From Paenibacillus pinihumi DSM 23905 = JCM 16419 (lineage in GTDB: Bacteria; Bacillota; Bacilli; Paenibacillales; Paenibacillaceae), in assembly GCF_000422505.1 (NCBI RefSeq), contig NZ_KE383868.1:134202-198201 (forward strand): a stretch of 64,000 nucleotides of DNA. Direction: 5' to 3'. Positions 33,761 to 45,468 of the stretch are shown piece after piece. The notes beneath the pieces are model-generated. The model was given only the letters and a program-made list of their open reading frames with translations. It searched no databases and had not been told where the DNA came from. A program made the translations under genes and the position numbers. Every line of letters begins with the position of its first letter. Position 1 is the stretch's first letter.

Positions 33761-34942
33761 TTATTTGCCGATTTCATTCTGCGTTCCGCTTGCGGATCTG
33801 CGATGCATGGAAAAAGAATAAATAGCCGGTATTATTCCAATTGCGACAACTATTCCACCCAGCCAACCGGCTGCTGTAAGAGAAATCTTTTCTACAGTGA
33901 TGCCCCCGATTACAGCCCCTACTGCCATGCCCAACTGCACGATAGAATTGTTCAAACTCAATATGATTCCTGAAGCCTGAGGAGCCATTCCGATTAAATA
34001 CACTTGTTGAACCGGACCCGTCGACCAAGCGAAAAAGGACCAAAGCATGAGCAAAGGTAACACGAACATGGCAGAATGGGAGAACGCCGCCAGTAAAAAT
34101 AATATTCCGGAGTGAAAGAGCAAGCCTCCAATCATTGTGCGGGGGATCCCCCATTTATCTGCACCGTATCCGCCAACTTGGGAGCCTACAAGACTAGCCA
34201 GCCCAAATGCAAACAATCCGATGCTTACCATCCGCTCGCTCATTCCCGTAATGCTCAGAAGAAACGGCGTTATATAGGTGTACAGAATCGTATATCCCAA
34301 TATCCAGAAAAAACTGATCGATAGTGCGACAGAGATTTGGGGATTCTTTAACAAAGCGAGCTGTTCCCGAATAGGAACGGGAGCCTCTCCTTCCGATTTC
34401 GGAATTGCCAGCAAAAGGACCAGCATCGCGATCAAGGTGAGTGCTCCGATCCCCGTAAAAATGATTTTCCAATCATACGAGCCTGCAATAATCCTCCCAA
34501 GCGGGACCCCGAGAATGAGGGAGAGGTTAAAGCCCAAAAGAACTTTAGCGATAGAGCTGCCTTGTCTTTCAGGACGAGATGTCTTGGCCGCAACGGTCAG
34601 AGCGACGACCATAAATACCCCCGTACTTATCGCCAAAATAATTCTTGCTCCAATCAGCATGCCATAGCCTGTGGTGGTGACCGTAATCAAGTTCCCTATG
34701 AAAAATAATCCCAAAGCAGACAGCATAAGCTTTCTTCGATCCATTCTTGCCGTGAATGCAATTAGAAACGGAGTGCCAATGGCATAAGCAAGCGAGTAGA
34801 CTGTAATCAGCTGGCCGGCCGCTGCTAACGACACACCAACATCACTTGCAAGCATATCCAAAATGCCGGCAATTACGAATTCCGAAGTTCCGACTAAAAA
34901 GCTGATAATGGCCAAAATATAAATTTTCCATGAATTTCTCAT
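33761..34942 (-). CDS. MFS exporter (AraJ-like, DHA1)
   Basis: A 393-residue protein with 12 hydrophobic segments. The start FLVGTSEFVIAGILDMLA and motif A region LIAFTARMDRRKLML are typical of the AraJ/sugar-efflux-like DHA1 group; motif C-like GFNLSLILGVPLGRII is in TM5. Export of an unknown small molecule is expected. AGGAGAG lies upstream of the ATG. A 25-bp element just upstream (34964-34988) is nearly identical to elements before the luciferase-like gene and arsR, so the ArsR protein probably controls it. Confidence 0.9.
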   Translation of the reverse strand: MRNSWKIYILAIISFLVGTSEFVIAGILDMLASDVGVSLAAAGQLITVYSLAYAIGTPFLIAFTARMDRRKLMLSALGLFFIGNLITVTTTGYGMLIGARIILAISTGVFMVVALTVAAKTSRPERQGSSIAKVLLGFNLSLILGVPLGRIIAGSYDWKIIFTGIGALTLIAMLVLLLAIPKSEGEAPVPIREQLALLKNPQISVALSISFFWILGYTILYTYITPFLLSITGMSERMVSIGLFAFGLASLVGSQVGGYGADKWGIPRTMIGGLLFHSGILFLLAAFSHSAMFVLPLLMLWSFFAWSTGPVQQVYLIGMAPQASGIILSLNNSIVQLGMAVGAVIGGITVEKISLTAAGWLGGIVVAIGIIPAIYSFSMHRRSASGTQNEIGK

Positions 34943-34963
34943 TATCTGGTTCTCTCCTATTCA

Positions 34964-34988
34964 ATTCTACAGTTCTAAATCTGTAGAA
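34964..34988. promoter_or_regulatory. ArsR-family operator 1 (before the MFS gene)
   Basis: TTCTACAG-N8-CTGTAGAA is a perfect inverted repeat. The 25-bp element is identical to that at 36243-36267 except for one base. Confidence 0.7.
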
Positions 34989-35065
34989 ATTATGACTAAA
35001 AAAAATTAGCTGATACCATTCCCGGTCCAATCAGGCCTCTTGTTTTCAAGCGTTTGTCCTCTGCT

Positions 35066-36133
35066 TTAAATGCTACGGCCAGACGCTTGACGTGCAAGCT
35101 CCTTCCGGACAATAGGAGCTACTTTGGTGCCAAGAAGCTCAATCGTCCGCAGCAAATCGCGATGCGGCAATGAACTGAAATCGACGTACAACAGGAATCG
35201 TGTCAAGCCCAGGTTCTTGTGCAATAGTACGATCTTCTCTGCAACATATTCGGGGTCTCCAACATAAAGAGCGCCGTTAAGGCTGCGGGCTGAATCGTAC
35301 GAGGCACGTGTATAAGGAGACCAGCCTCGCTCCCGTCCAATCTGGTTCATTTGGGCTGCCATGACAGGGTAATACCGTTCTGTTGCGTCTTGTATCGTAT
35401 CCGAAATAAATCCATGCGAATGGGTAGCAATTTGCAGCTTATTCGGATCGTGACCTGCTCTTGCTGCGGCTTCCTTATAAATCTCCACCAAGTGTGCGAA
35501 TCTCTGCGGCATCCCGCCCAGGATTGAGAAGACAATCGGAAGCCCCAGCAATCCGGCCCGAATGGCCGATTCCGGACTGCCGCCCGTGCCAACCCAGACA
35601 GGCAAAGGTTCCTGTTGTGCACGAGGATAGATACCCATGTTGTCAATCGCCGGGCGATGACCCCCGCGCCAGGTCACCTTTTCGGAAGCGCGAATCTTCA
35701 GCAGCAGTTCCAGCTTCTCTTCGAACAACTCCTCATAATCTTCCAGGCCATAACCGAATAATGGAAACGATTCGATGAACGAACCCCGTCCTGCCATGAT
35801 CTCTGCTCGTCCGTTCGACAGACCGTCCAGCGTTGCGAAGTCCTGATATACCCGCACCGGATCATTTGAAGATAGCACCGTCACGGCACTTGAGAGCCGG
35901 ATCCGGCTTGTTGTAGCGGCAGCGGATGCCAAAATGACGGCTGGTGATGAGCTTGTGTAGTCGATTCGATGATGCTCGCCGATGGCGTAGACGTCAAGGC
36001 CGACTTGATCTGCCAATTGAATCTCTTCTATTGCTTGGCGCAGCCTCTGGGCGTGCGAGACACCGCCATTTCCGGGTTTTGCATGGAGGAACGTGCTAAT
36101 TCCAATCTCCATTGTATTCTTTTGGTCGCTCAT
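35066..36133 (-). CDS. Luciferase-like monooxygenase (LLM class flavin-dependent oxidoreductase)
   Basis: A 355-residue TIM-barrel enzyme of the bacterial luciferase superfamily. The N-terminal EIGISTFLHAKPGNGGVSHA, VYAIGEHHRIDYTSSSP and GLSNGRAEIMAGRGSF are characteristic of the group that uses reduced FMN supplied by a reductase. The substrate is unknown. AAAGGAG lies before the ATG. It sits between an MFS exporter and an ArsR gene; all three carry the same operator, so it belongs to one inducible detoxification regulon. Confidence 0.92.
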   Translation of the reverse strand: MSDQKNTMEIGISTFLHAKPGNGGVSHAQRLRQAIEEIQLADQVGLDVYAIGEHHRIDYTSSSPAVILASAAATTSRIRLSSAVTVLSSNDPVRVYQDFATLDGLSNGRAEIMAGRGSFIESFPLFGYGLEDYEELFEEKLELLLKIRASEKVTWRGGHRPAIDNMGIYPRAQQEPLPVWVGTGGSPESAIRAGLLGLPIVFSILGGMPQRFAHLVEIYKEAAARAGHDPNKLQIATHSHGFISDTIQDATERYYPVMAAQMNQIGRERGWSPYTRASYDSARSLNGALYVGDPEYVAEKIVLLHKNLGLTRFLLYVDFSSLPHRDLLRTIELLGTKVAPIVRKELARQASGRSI

Positions 36134-36242
36134 CGATATTCTCTCCTTTATAATTTAGAATATGGATAATTAGAAAAACTGTTGAATAATCATTACAAAT
36201 CGACTCGTTCGTTAAATTTGATTTAGAAGCAAGTTTTAATCT

Positions 36243-36267
36243 ATTCTACAGTTCTAAATCTATAGAA
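36243..36267. promoter_or_regulatory. ArsR-family operator 2 (before the luciferase-like gene)
   Basis: 24 of 25 bases match operator 1. It also contains CAGTTCTA-N6-TAGAACTG, a perfect inverted repeat. Confidence 0.7.
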
Positions 36268-36283
36268 CTGATTTTCAAAAAAA

Positions 36284-36565
36284 TTACGCCAGCAAATAGG
36301 GCGCAAATTTTTCCGCTATTTCTCGATTGACGTTATAGTGAATATACGATCCATTCTTGCGAGAATCAATCAAGCCGGAGTCCGTCAATTGCTTCAGATG
36401 ATGCGATAGCGTCGATCCTGCAACCGATTCAAGCTTTTCACCGATTGCGGTAAAGCATAAATTACTCTCTTTAGCGAGCAGTAAAGCGATTTTCAGTCGG
36501 GTAGGTTCCCCCAAAGCTTTATACAATTTAACCGCCTGCCCCATATCTTCTTGATTTTCTCCCAT
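36284..36565 (-). CDS. ArsR-family winged-helix repressor
   Basis: A 93-residue regulator. KLYKALGEPTRLKIALLLAK and the recognition helix STLSHHLKQLTDSGLIDSRK are those of the ArsR/SmtB family. The metal-binding ELCVCD motif of true ArsR is replaced by SNLCFTAIGEK, so a metal signal is not supported; an organic or redox signal is more likely. ATG 36565 has GGGAGGTGAT upstream; the longer frame from 36628 covers the promoter and is rejected. Operators lie before this gene and the two downstream genes. Confidence 0.92.
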   Translation of the reverse strand: MGENQEDMGQAVKLYKALGEPTRLKIALLLAKESNLCFTAIGEKLESVAGSTLSHHLKQLTDSGLIDSRKNGSYIHYNVNREIAEKFAPYLLA

Positions 36566-36586
36566 TCGTATCACCTCCCTGAACCA

Positions 36587-36611
36587 TTTCTGCAGTTCTA
36601 TAACTATCGAA
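36587..36611. promoter_or_regulatory. ArsR-family operator 3 (before arsR itself)
   Basis: 20 of 25 bases match operator 2 (TTTCTGCAGTTCTATAACTA and following). It lies 22 bp before the arsR ATG, which fits autorepression. Confidence 0.6.
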
Positions 36612-36722
36612 ATCAATAGTACCACCACGCCGTTTAAAAGTAAAGGGGGGTTCTTTGACGCTACACGTGTAATTGCAGGACTTTCAATAAATTTCCTGCG
36701 TCTATTTATTTCTAAAGGAAAA

Positions 36723-36746
36723 AGATCAGCCTATTTTGGCTGACCT
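36723..36746 (-). terminator. Terminator of the MORN gene
   Basis: AGATCAGCC pairs with GGCTGACCT around TATTTT (one G-U). On the minus strand it is followed by TTTTTCC. Confidence 0.7.
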
Positions 36747-36845
36747 AGCTACTCCGGAGCATTATGAAGCCCTGCATATCAAGAAAATAATGCCAAATAC
36801 ATATTCTGTTGTAAACGCTTAACAATAAAGAATGGAAGATTTACA

Positions 36846-37745
36846 TTAATCTTCAGTAATTAGAGGTTTGCTTTCATCCAGTTGATCTTTATTGAAAACC
36901 AGCTCCCCGCGTGTCCAGAACCCTTTTTGCACGAATCCGTCCCGATGAACTTTGGTTCCATATCCATGTTCCAGATTATCTTGCCAGCTGCCTTCAAAAA
37001 TGGTGCCGTCGTTCCACTTATACGTTCCGTTCCCGTGAAACAGCCCGTCTTTCCATTCTCCCAGGTAGCTGTCACCATTAGCGTATTCTTTAAGACCATA
37101 TCCGTATTCGCAATCATTAAACCATTGCCCCTCATACTTCGATCCATCTGACCAACGATAAACACCACTTCCACTTTTCAATCCATTTTTGATTTCTCCC
37201 TGGTAGGTTTCGCCAATTTCATATTCAATAAAGTTCTTCTTTTCATTTTCCCAAATCCCTTCAACTGTTTTGTTGTCAATATGAATTACAGATTTTATTA
37301 CTGAAGGCTGTGTATCATGTCCGGTTGGAGTAATCAATGCAGCAATTTGGGGCTTAAGCAATAACGGGGGCGGAGTAAATTGATCGTTTATGAAAGTCCT
37401 GTAATACCAGGCTGTCATATCATAAATCTCCAACATTAATTTTTTCACTTGATCAAGGCCAATGAAAATGGAACTCTCTCTAGTATCCAGGTACTCCAAC
37501 TGTTTCAATGCAGCTGCCATTTGGCCAGGCAGGATATCAATTCTTATAATTGCTGCTAAATTAATAAATGGGTCCGTATCATCAATTTCCACATTTTCAT
37601 TCGCAAGAATCTTTTTAACGAGTAACCGCCCTATTTCTTTTAAATGATTTAAAGCAAGAACGTGATCAAAATCCAGACTTTGTTCAGCATGATTAGCCAA
37701 AATATAAATATCCGGCAGCTCATTTTCAAAAGCTTTAAAGCTCAT
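36846..37745 (-). CDS. MORN-repeat protein with DUF4145-like N-terminus
   Basis: A 299-residue protein. Residues ~10-125 are helical and resemble the DUF4145 type found near nucleases and stress proteins (ANHAEQSLDFDHVLALNHLK). Residues ~180-275 hold four to five MORN repeats (YQGEIKNGLKSGSGVYRW, YEGQWFNDCEYGYG, YLGEWKDGLFHGNGTY, FEGSWQDNLEHGYG). MORN repeats commonly bind membranes or other proteins. No signal peptide. The function is unknown. The gene stands alone with its own terminator. Confidence 0.85.
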   Translation of the reverse strand: MSFKAFENELPDIYILANHAEQSLDFDHVLALNHLKEIGRLLVKKILANENVEIDDTDPFINLAAIIRIDILPGQMAAALKQLEYLDTRESSIFIGLDQVKKLMLEIYDMTAWYYRTFINDQFTPPPLLLKPQIAALITPTGHDTQPSVIKSVIHIDNKTVEGIWENEKKNFIEYEIGETYQGEIKNGLKSGSGVYRWSDGSKYEGQWFNDCEYGYGLKEYANGDSYLGEWKDGLFHGNGTYKWNDGTIFEGSWQDNLEHGYGTKVHRDGFVQKGFWTRGELVFNKDQLDESKPLITED

Positions 37746-37828
37746 TTCCTGCCCCCTTCAATCCAGCTTTATCCAATAAATTCTACATAATCATTAAAAT
37801 ATCCTGCTGCCCCTAAATTGAAGCGCGG

Positions 37829-39039
37829 TTACTTATTTACATGCGTACCCTTATACAAAATGGGTATTGCCGCTGAGATAAGGATCATGCCCATAAAAGC
37901 AGGTGCGGCATGACCAAGTGATATATAAATTTGACCTCCAATGAGCGGCCCGATTATTCTTGCTAATGCCTGAATAGAATGGCTGCCTCCTTGAATCCTT
38001 CCTTGTTCACTGGAATCGCCAGACTTGGATAGCATCCCGTTGAATGAAGGTCCGAAGATGGAATCACCAAAACCAAATATAAACATTCCGGCGATAATAA
38101 GCGGATAGAATGAGAACAAAGCTGATAGCGCAATCAACGTGTAGCCTATAATCTCCGAAACCATTCCAACAATCGCTATCTGTGTATCATTAAGTTTTTT
38201 CAACAGCTTTGGCATAATGAAGCCTTGGGAAATGATGTCCTGGACGCCCATAATTGAAAGGATAAGTCCGATGAGTGCAGGTGCCCAATTGAAAGTATCA
38301 ATTGTAAATTGTGAAAAAACGGCCTGTAAAGATCCGTTGGGCAACCAAATTAAGAACGCGGAGACAAGCAGCCTTTTTAAGTTTTTCATGGAAAGCACGT
38401 TTACAAGCTGTGTGAATGGATTCAGTCTTACAACGGTAATCTTTTTCAGTCTCATATTCTTGTCAAGACTCTCAGAAATAAAAAAGAAGCCATAAACAAC
38501 ATTTAACAAAGTTATGATTGCACCAAAATACATAGGTGCAGAATAACCAAATTTGGCAATCAACCCGCCTAGAGCCGGGCCAATAGCCGAGCCTGCGCCT
38601 GCAACAGCACTCACCCACCCAAAGTATTTGGTGCGCTGTTCTTTAGGCGTGATGTCTGCAAAATATGCAAAGAGAGTGCTTATGCTCCCGCCTGCTATAC
38701 CTTCTATTATGCGCCCGGCAAACAGTACCCATAGAGCTCCCCCATGCCAAAAATAAAGTACCCGATTGCCGAACCAGACAGACATATTAAGAGTAATGGA
38801 CGGCGGCCATACCTGTCGCTCAAAGCGCCTAGCCCGGGAGCTGCAAAAAACACGCAGACTGCATAAACAGAGGTTAACAGCGCAACAACTATCGCTTGAT
38901 CTCCCGGATTGTTTATATAAGGCTCCACTAAGAATGGGACGACAGGCATGATGATACTGAAGCTTATTCCGCAAAGAAACACAGACATAAGACCGAATAG
39001 TAAAGCCTTTTTATCTACAGTTTGTTCTTTAAAGAACAC
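37829..39039 (-). pseudogene. MFS drug exporter (TetA/NorA-like), frameshifted
   Basis: The first 105 codons from GTG 39039 (AAGGAGGG 8 bases upstream) give MFFKEQTVDKK, PVVPFLVEPYI and motif A LGALSDRYGRRP. They then run into a stop. The remaining ~300 residues (ALWVLFAGRIIEGIAGGSIS...ILYKGTHVNK) are in the next frame. Adding one G to the run of five Gs at 38739-38743 (minus strand) restores GYFIFGMGGALWVLFAGR and one 12-TM protein of about 404 residues. The lesion is a homopolymer slip. It lies downstream of a MarR gene that probably controlled it. Confidence 0.85.
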
Positions 39040-39092
39040 TTAAAGTCCCTCCTTAAATTTTTCTTCCTCGGAAACAAAAAGTGAAGATAAAA

Positions 39093-39123
39093 AGGCAACC
39101 GGCTCAATAGAGCCTGGCTGCCT
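39093..39123 (-). terminator. Terminator of the marR-type gene
   Basis: An imperfect stem of AGGCAaCCGGCTC with AGCCTGGcTGCCT. On the minus strand it is followed by TTTTTATC. It lies between marR and the exporter. Confidence 0.6.
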
Positions 39124-39148
39124 GTGGTTTGATATTCATGATTTAAAT

Positions 39149-39622
39149 TTATTCCGACTTCATATCGATACCCTGTTTCTTTATTTCTGCATCCAAATGT
39201 CTGCTGTACTTCTCCATGAAGCGAAGCATACTGTCATATTGCTCCTCGGTTACCTGCTCAAATACAGCCTTATCCCGCTCTTGAAACTCTTGGTGCAGTT
39301 CTTCATGGATGTTATAAATGTCTCTCCCCTGATCCGTAAGCCTGAAATAGATTTCTTTCTTGTTGTCCGGCTTCTGGTAGCTTTCAATAAGGCCCTTTTG
39401 CATGAGCTTTTTCGTTAGTTTACTTATGGCGCCGCTGGTCATATAAAAGGACTCCGCAAGTTTTGTGACATTGGAATCTTCATTTTTTTCAATATATTCG
39501 ATGCAATGGACTTCAGAAGGCTTATACCCCTTAAGACTGTCTTCCATCTTGGACTTGTTAAGCCACACCATCTTGTTGAATAAGTCCCTGAAACCCGTCA
39601 TGACCTGTTCTTTTTTATTCAT
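39149..39622 (-). CDS. MarR-family transcriptional regulator
   Basis: A 157-residue winged-helix dimeric regulator. KLAESFYMTSGAISKLTKKL is the recognition helix region, and the wing (ESYQKPDNKKEIYFRLTDQG) is typical of MarR. A long C-terminal helix (RFMEKYSRHLDAEIKK) serves dimerisation. GGGGAGGA lies before the ATG. It is followed by the (now broken) MFS exporter on the same strand, the usual regulator-plus-pump arrangement. Confidence 0.92.
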   Translation of the reverse strand: MNKKEQVMTGFRDLFNKMVWLNKSKMEDSLKGYKPSEVHCIEYIEKNEDSNVTKLAESFYMTSGAISKLTKKLMQKGLIESYQKPDNKKEIYFRLTDQGRDIYNIHEELHQEFQERDKAVFEQVTEEQYDSMLRFMEKYSRHLDAEIKKQGIDMKSE

Positions 39623-39759
39623 GGCCTGTCCTCCCCGCTGTAGGCAATGGTCTCAAGCCTTCTCTCAGCATAGGCTCAATAATGCGTGTCACTGACTTCT
39701 TTTTGCTTAAGATCATATCATCTGTCTATCCCGGAAACAAGCATTTTGGGGACAAAAAG

Positions 39760-39820
39760 AACATCCCCTCCAAGTAAACTCTGTTGTGCTCTGCGGGCAC
39801 GGTCTACTTAAGGGGATGTT
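39760..39820 (-). terminator. Terminator of the DUF218 gene
   Basis: AACATCCCCT (39760-39769) pairs with AGGGGATGTT (39811-39820), with an AGTA/TACT inner helix. On the minus strand it is followed by CTTTTTG. Confidence 0.7.
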
Positions 39821-39855
39821 GTCAGAAAGCTTTCTTCTGCATTTCTAATTTGAAA

Positions 39856-41001
39856 CTACCTTTGCAACTCGGGATATTGCCAAATGCCGGAAGTTCTGAG
39901 CAGGTCACGGTAGATAACCAGCTTTTCATCCTTTGACACTTGTTGGGCTTCTTCAAGAGACTTGTAATCCAAATACACAGCATTTGTGAAATTTCGTTTA
40001 CCGGCTTTGCCGTTCATTTTGCTATAAAAATGATCTGCTTCTTTAAAGACAGCGAGTGCTCTGCGAATGTGGCTTGCGCTTGTTACGACCGTTACATCCT
40101 TTAGGCCTTCTTTTTCCAGAATTGCAGTGGAGAACAGACCATTTTCAACGGTATCCGTAGATTTATTTTCAAGAATAATGCGATCCTTATTAATGCCTTG
40201 AGAAATCAGCCACTTGCTCATGGCATCAGCTTCTGTGATTCCTTGCTTTGGTACTCCACCTGTTACAATAATTTTAGAATTCGGATATTTATTAGCTACT
40301 GCAAGACCTGTTTTCAAGCGCTCAATTAACGGCTCCTTCATCGTTCCGTCATCAGCAAGCGCGTAACCCAGAATAACAATCGCATGATTCTTGGACTGTA
40401 CATTTGCCGGTGCAGTTGTGATCAGTTTTTCATTGAATATCTTTTCTGTTTGCTCCAGCTTTTGCAGATACATATTTGTTTTCTGGACATCGATCTGCTT
40501 CAGCTTTGCAACAGAAGCTTTGTAGGCAGCATCGTCTCCACTTGCCTTCGAATACACGCCATAAAGCAAGTTTGCATTAAAATTATTAGGATCCAAATTC
40601 AAAATCTGCTTATAGGTTTGTAAAGCTTCCGGAACTTTTTTCTGAATGATTTGTGTGGAAGCAAGTGAGAATTTCAAATTCAAATCCAACGGGTCAAGGA
40701 GCGTTGCTTCTTTAAAGGCATTTTCCACAACGTCGTATTTTCCTTTAAGCGTAATTCCTTTGAAAATATCCTTCTCTGACTGTTGAATATCACCGCCATG
40801 CCAGTAATAATACATTGCCAATTCCTTATATTGATTGATTCTTTGGTATGTCGGTTCATCATTTCTGATCGGATTTACATGGATATTCTCTACTGCTGCA
40901 GCTCTGACTGGAGCTGTTGCTGCTCCATACGCCGTTGCAAATGTAACGGTAGTCATCGTAACAACTAAAGCTATGCCCAATTTCTTCCTGATGTCCTTCA
41001 T
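39856..41001 (-). CDS. Exported TPR + DUF218 (YdcF-like) protein
   Basis: A 381-residue protein. The N-terminus has a signal peptide (KKLGIALVVTMTTVTFATAYG). Residues ~85-175 contain TPR-like helices (ALQTYKQILNLDPNNFNANLLYG within 40560-40650). Residues ~205-345 are a DUF218 domain: AIVILGYALADDGTMKEPLI, KIIVTGGVPKQGITEADAM and VVTSASHIRRAL. DUF218 members (SanA, YdcF, ElyC) act in envelope or peptidoglycan biology and can bind SAM. ATG 41001 has GGAGG 7 bases upstream. Confidence 0.88.
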   Translation of the reverse strand: MKDIRKKLGIALVVTMTTVTFATAYGAATAPVRAAAVENIHVNPIRNDEPTYQRINQYKELAMYYYWHGGDIQQSEKDIFKGITLKGKYDVVENAFKEATLLDPLDLNLKFSLASTQIIQKKVPEALQTYKQILNLDPNNFNANLLYGVYSKASGDDAAYKASVAKLKQIDVQKTNMYLQKLEQTEKIFNEKLITTAPANVQSKNHAIVILGYALADDGTMKEPLIERLKTGLAVANKYPNSKIIVTGGVPKQGITEADAMSKWLISQGINKDRIILENKSTDTVENGLFSTAILEKEGLKDVTVVTSASHIRRALAVFKEADHFYSKMNGKAGKRNFTNAVYLDYKSLEEAQQVSKDEKLVIYRDLLRTSGIWQYPELQR

Positions 41002-41280
41002 GTTGTCCTCCACGTCCTCATCCGCATTATAATGGGATTTGATTACTAGCCTATTAAAGTTAACATTGATTTGTTAGAGTGGCATGAAGACTAGGTAAAC
41101 CTATTGTAAACAGCAAATTCTGTTTATAATATAGAGATGTGAAAGACATCATGTTCATTTTTCAGATCATAACCTTCAGAAGGGACAAGATCGTACTGGG
41201 TGATGCAAGAAACGGGAAGCCGGATGAAGTATAGCGAAGTGCTCCCAAAAATAAACACAGCAAAGGAAGGTTGGTTTTAC

Positions 41281-41946
41281 ATGATCGGAACAGAGAGTAA
41301 GAAAGAAGAAATTTTAAAAGCTTTCCAATTCAGATATGCATGCAAGGCATTTGACACCAGCAAAAAGATTTCGGATAAAGATTTTCATTTTATTTTGGAA
41401 ACAGGAAGATTGTCTCCAAGTTCATTTGGCCTCGAGCCTTGGAGGTTTGTCGTCATCCAGAATACAGCTCTTCGAGAAAAATTAAAATCTGTATCCCGTG
41501 GCGCCCAAGGGCAACTGCCTACTGCCAGCCACTTTGTCATTATATTGGCCAGGCAAGGCTTAAGGCATGATTCGGCTCATGTGATTAAAATGATGACAGG
41601 CATTCAGCATCTGTCTGATGAAGTTTTAGAACGTGTTTCCGGTGTCTATAAATCCTTCGTCGACACAAGGCTTGAAAACAATGATCGTCTCATTTCGGAA
41701 TGGGCAAGCAAACAAACCTACATCGCATTAGGAAACATGATGACAGCTGCGGCACAAATTGGCATTGATTCCTGTCCGATTGAAGGTTTTGATAAAAACC
41801 AGGTCACCTCTATTTTACAAAATGAGGGTATCATGAAAGCCGGCGATTTCGAGGTATCCTGTATGGTCGCTTTCGGATATCGGCAAGACGGTCCCAATCG
41901 TTCAAAAGCAAGACAAAATCTGGATGAGGTTGTGGAGTGGCGGTAA
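41281..41946 (+). CDS. Nitroreductase-family NAD(P)H-dependent oxidoreductase
   Basis: A 221-residue flavoprotein. FQFRYACKAFDTSKKISDKD, LETGRLSPSSFGLEPWRFVV and IALGNMMTAAAQIGIDSCPIEG are the conserved FMN-binding stretches of the NfsB/YfkO-like group. It reduces nitro compounds or quinones with NAD(P)H. ATG 41281 has AAGGAAGG about 10 bases upstream; the longer frame from 41200 has no ribosome site. It is only distantly similar to the nitroreductase at 9242. It ends at a strong terminator. Confidence 0.92.
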   Translation: MIGTESKKEEILKAFQFRYACKAFDTSKKISDKDFHFILETGRLSPSSFGLEPWRFVVIQNTALREKLKSVSRGAQGQLPTASHFVIILARQGLRHDSAHVIKMMTGIQHLSDEVLERVSGVYKSFVDTRLENNDRLISEWASKQTYIALGNMMTAAAQIGIDSCPIEGFDKNQVTSILQNEGIMKAGDFEVSCMVAFGYRQDGPNRSKARQNLDEVVEWR

Positions 41947-42074
41947 CTAAAGCTGGCACTACTCCATACCTTTGCAAATAGGGATCGTCATCAAACATGC
42001 AATAATATTAATGCTTGGACGTGTTAAATATAATAGGTATAATGAAAGGCTGTCGAGATTTTCCCGGCAGCCGG

Positions 42075-42103
42075 AGAACATACGCACTGTATGTTCTTTT
42101 TTA
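42075..42103 (+). terminator. Terminator of the nitroreductase gene
   Basis: A perfect 9-bp stem AGAACATAC/GTATGTTCT (42075-42083, 42089-42097) followed by TTTTT. Confidence 0.8.
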
Positions 42104-42143
42104 GAATTAACTATTAAATGTTTTGCTATTCGATCTTAAAACA

Positions 42144-44864
<2,721 letters not shown>

Positions 44865-44888
44865 TCACCGTGTCTGTTTATATGCAAT

Positions 44889-44923
44889 AAAAAGAACCTG
44901 ATCACGCTGTTCAGGTTCTTTTT
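44889..44923. terminator. Terminator upstream of rph
   Basis: A perfect 13-bp stem AAAAAGAACCTGA/TCAGGTTCTTTTT with 9-base loop. It ends transcription of the small pseudogene at 44983 (minus strand). Confidence 0.8.
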
Positions 44924-44982
44924 TGATTTCCTGTTATCAGAGCCGTTACGAGATCAGCCCCCAATAGGCTCTTGTGTACACC

Positions 44983-45317
44983 TTATACTGGCGGTTCTTC
45001 GATTAGTCTTTCTTTATGATAGCAAACATGAAGTGGCATACTATTGTAAATAACAGTTGTTATTCCAATAGATGCTTCATATTCTTCAGTAAAGATACCC
45101 GTTTCCATAACATAAAAGTAGTACTTGGTTATGAAACGCGGGTCATTATCAAAGTAAGTGTAAAATAAGTTAATTTCGTTGTCTTCTATGTACGCAGAAA
45201 ACGGATTGATTATTTGATGTTCCATTGTAACGGTCTGACCCACTAGTGGTTGGAGCTTAATTTGCTTTATTCCAGTTTCTATGGTAATACAACTCCTTCT
45301 GTTTCATACTTTTTCAT
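44983..45317 (-). pseudogene. Small protein of unknown function, frameshifted
   Basis: Starting at ATG 45317 (GGAG about 8 bases upstream) the frame reads MKKYETEGVVLP and hits TAG. Removing the shift of one base near 45281 continues as IETGIKQIKLQPLVGQTVTM and on to an 86-residue open stretch ending at 44983 (YHKERLIEEPPV). The joined product would be about 110 residues, with no signal peptide or membrane segment. I do not recognise the family. The lesion is probably a one-base deletion. Confidence 0.6.
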
Positions 45318-45468
45318 TAATCTCTCCAGATTGGTTCATTTCATTCCAATATAATAGATTTTTCATTGGCAACTTAGCGCGCTTTGTAAACGTCCGACAA
45401 ATGACGAAAGCAACGTATATAAACAAAAAGAAACCCGGTTTATCGAGCTTCTTTAAGTAAATGAAAAT

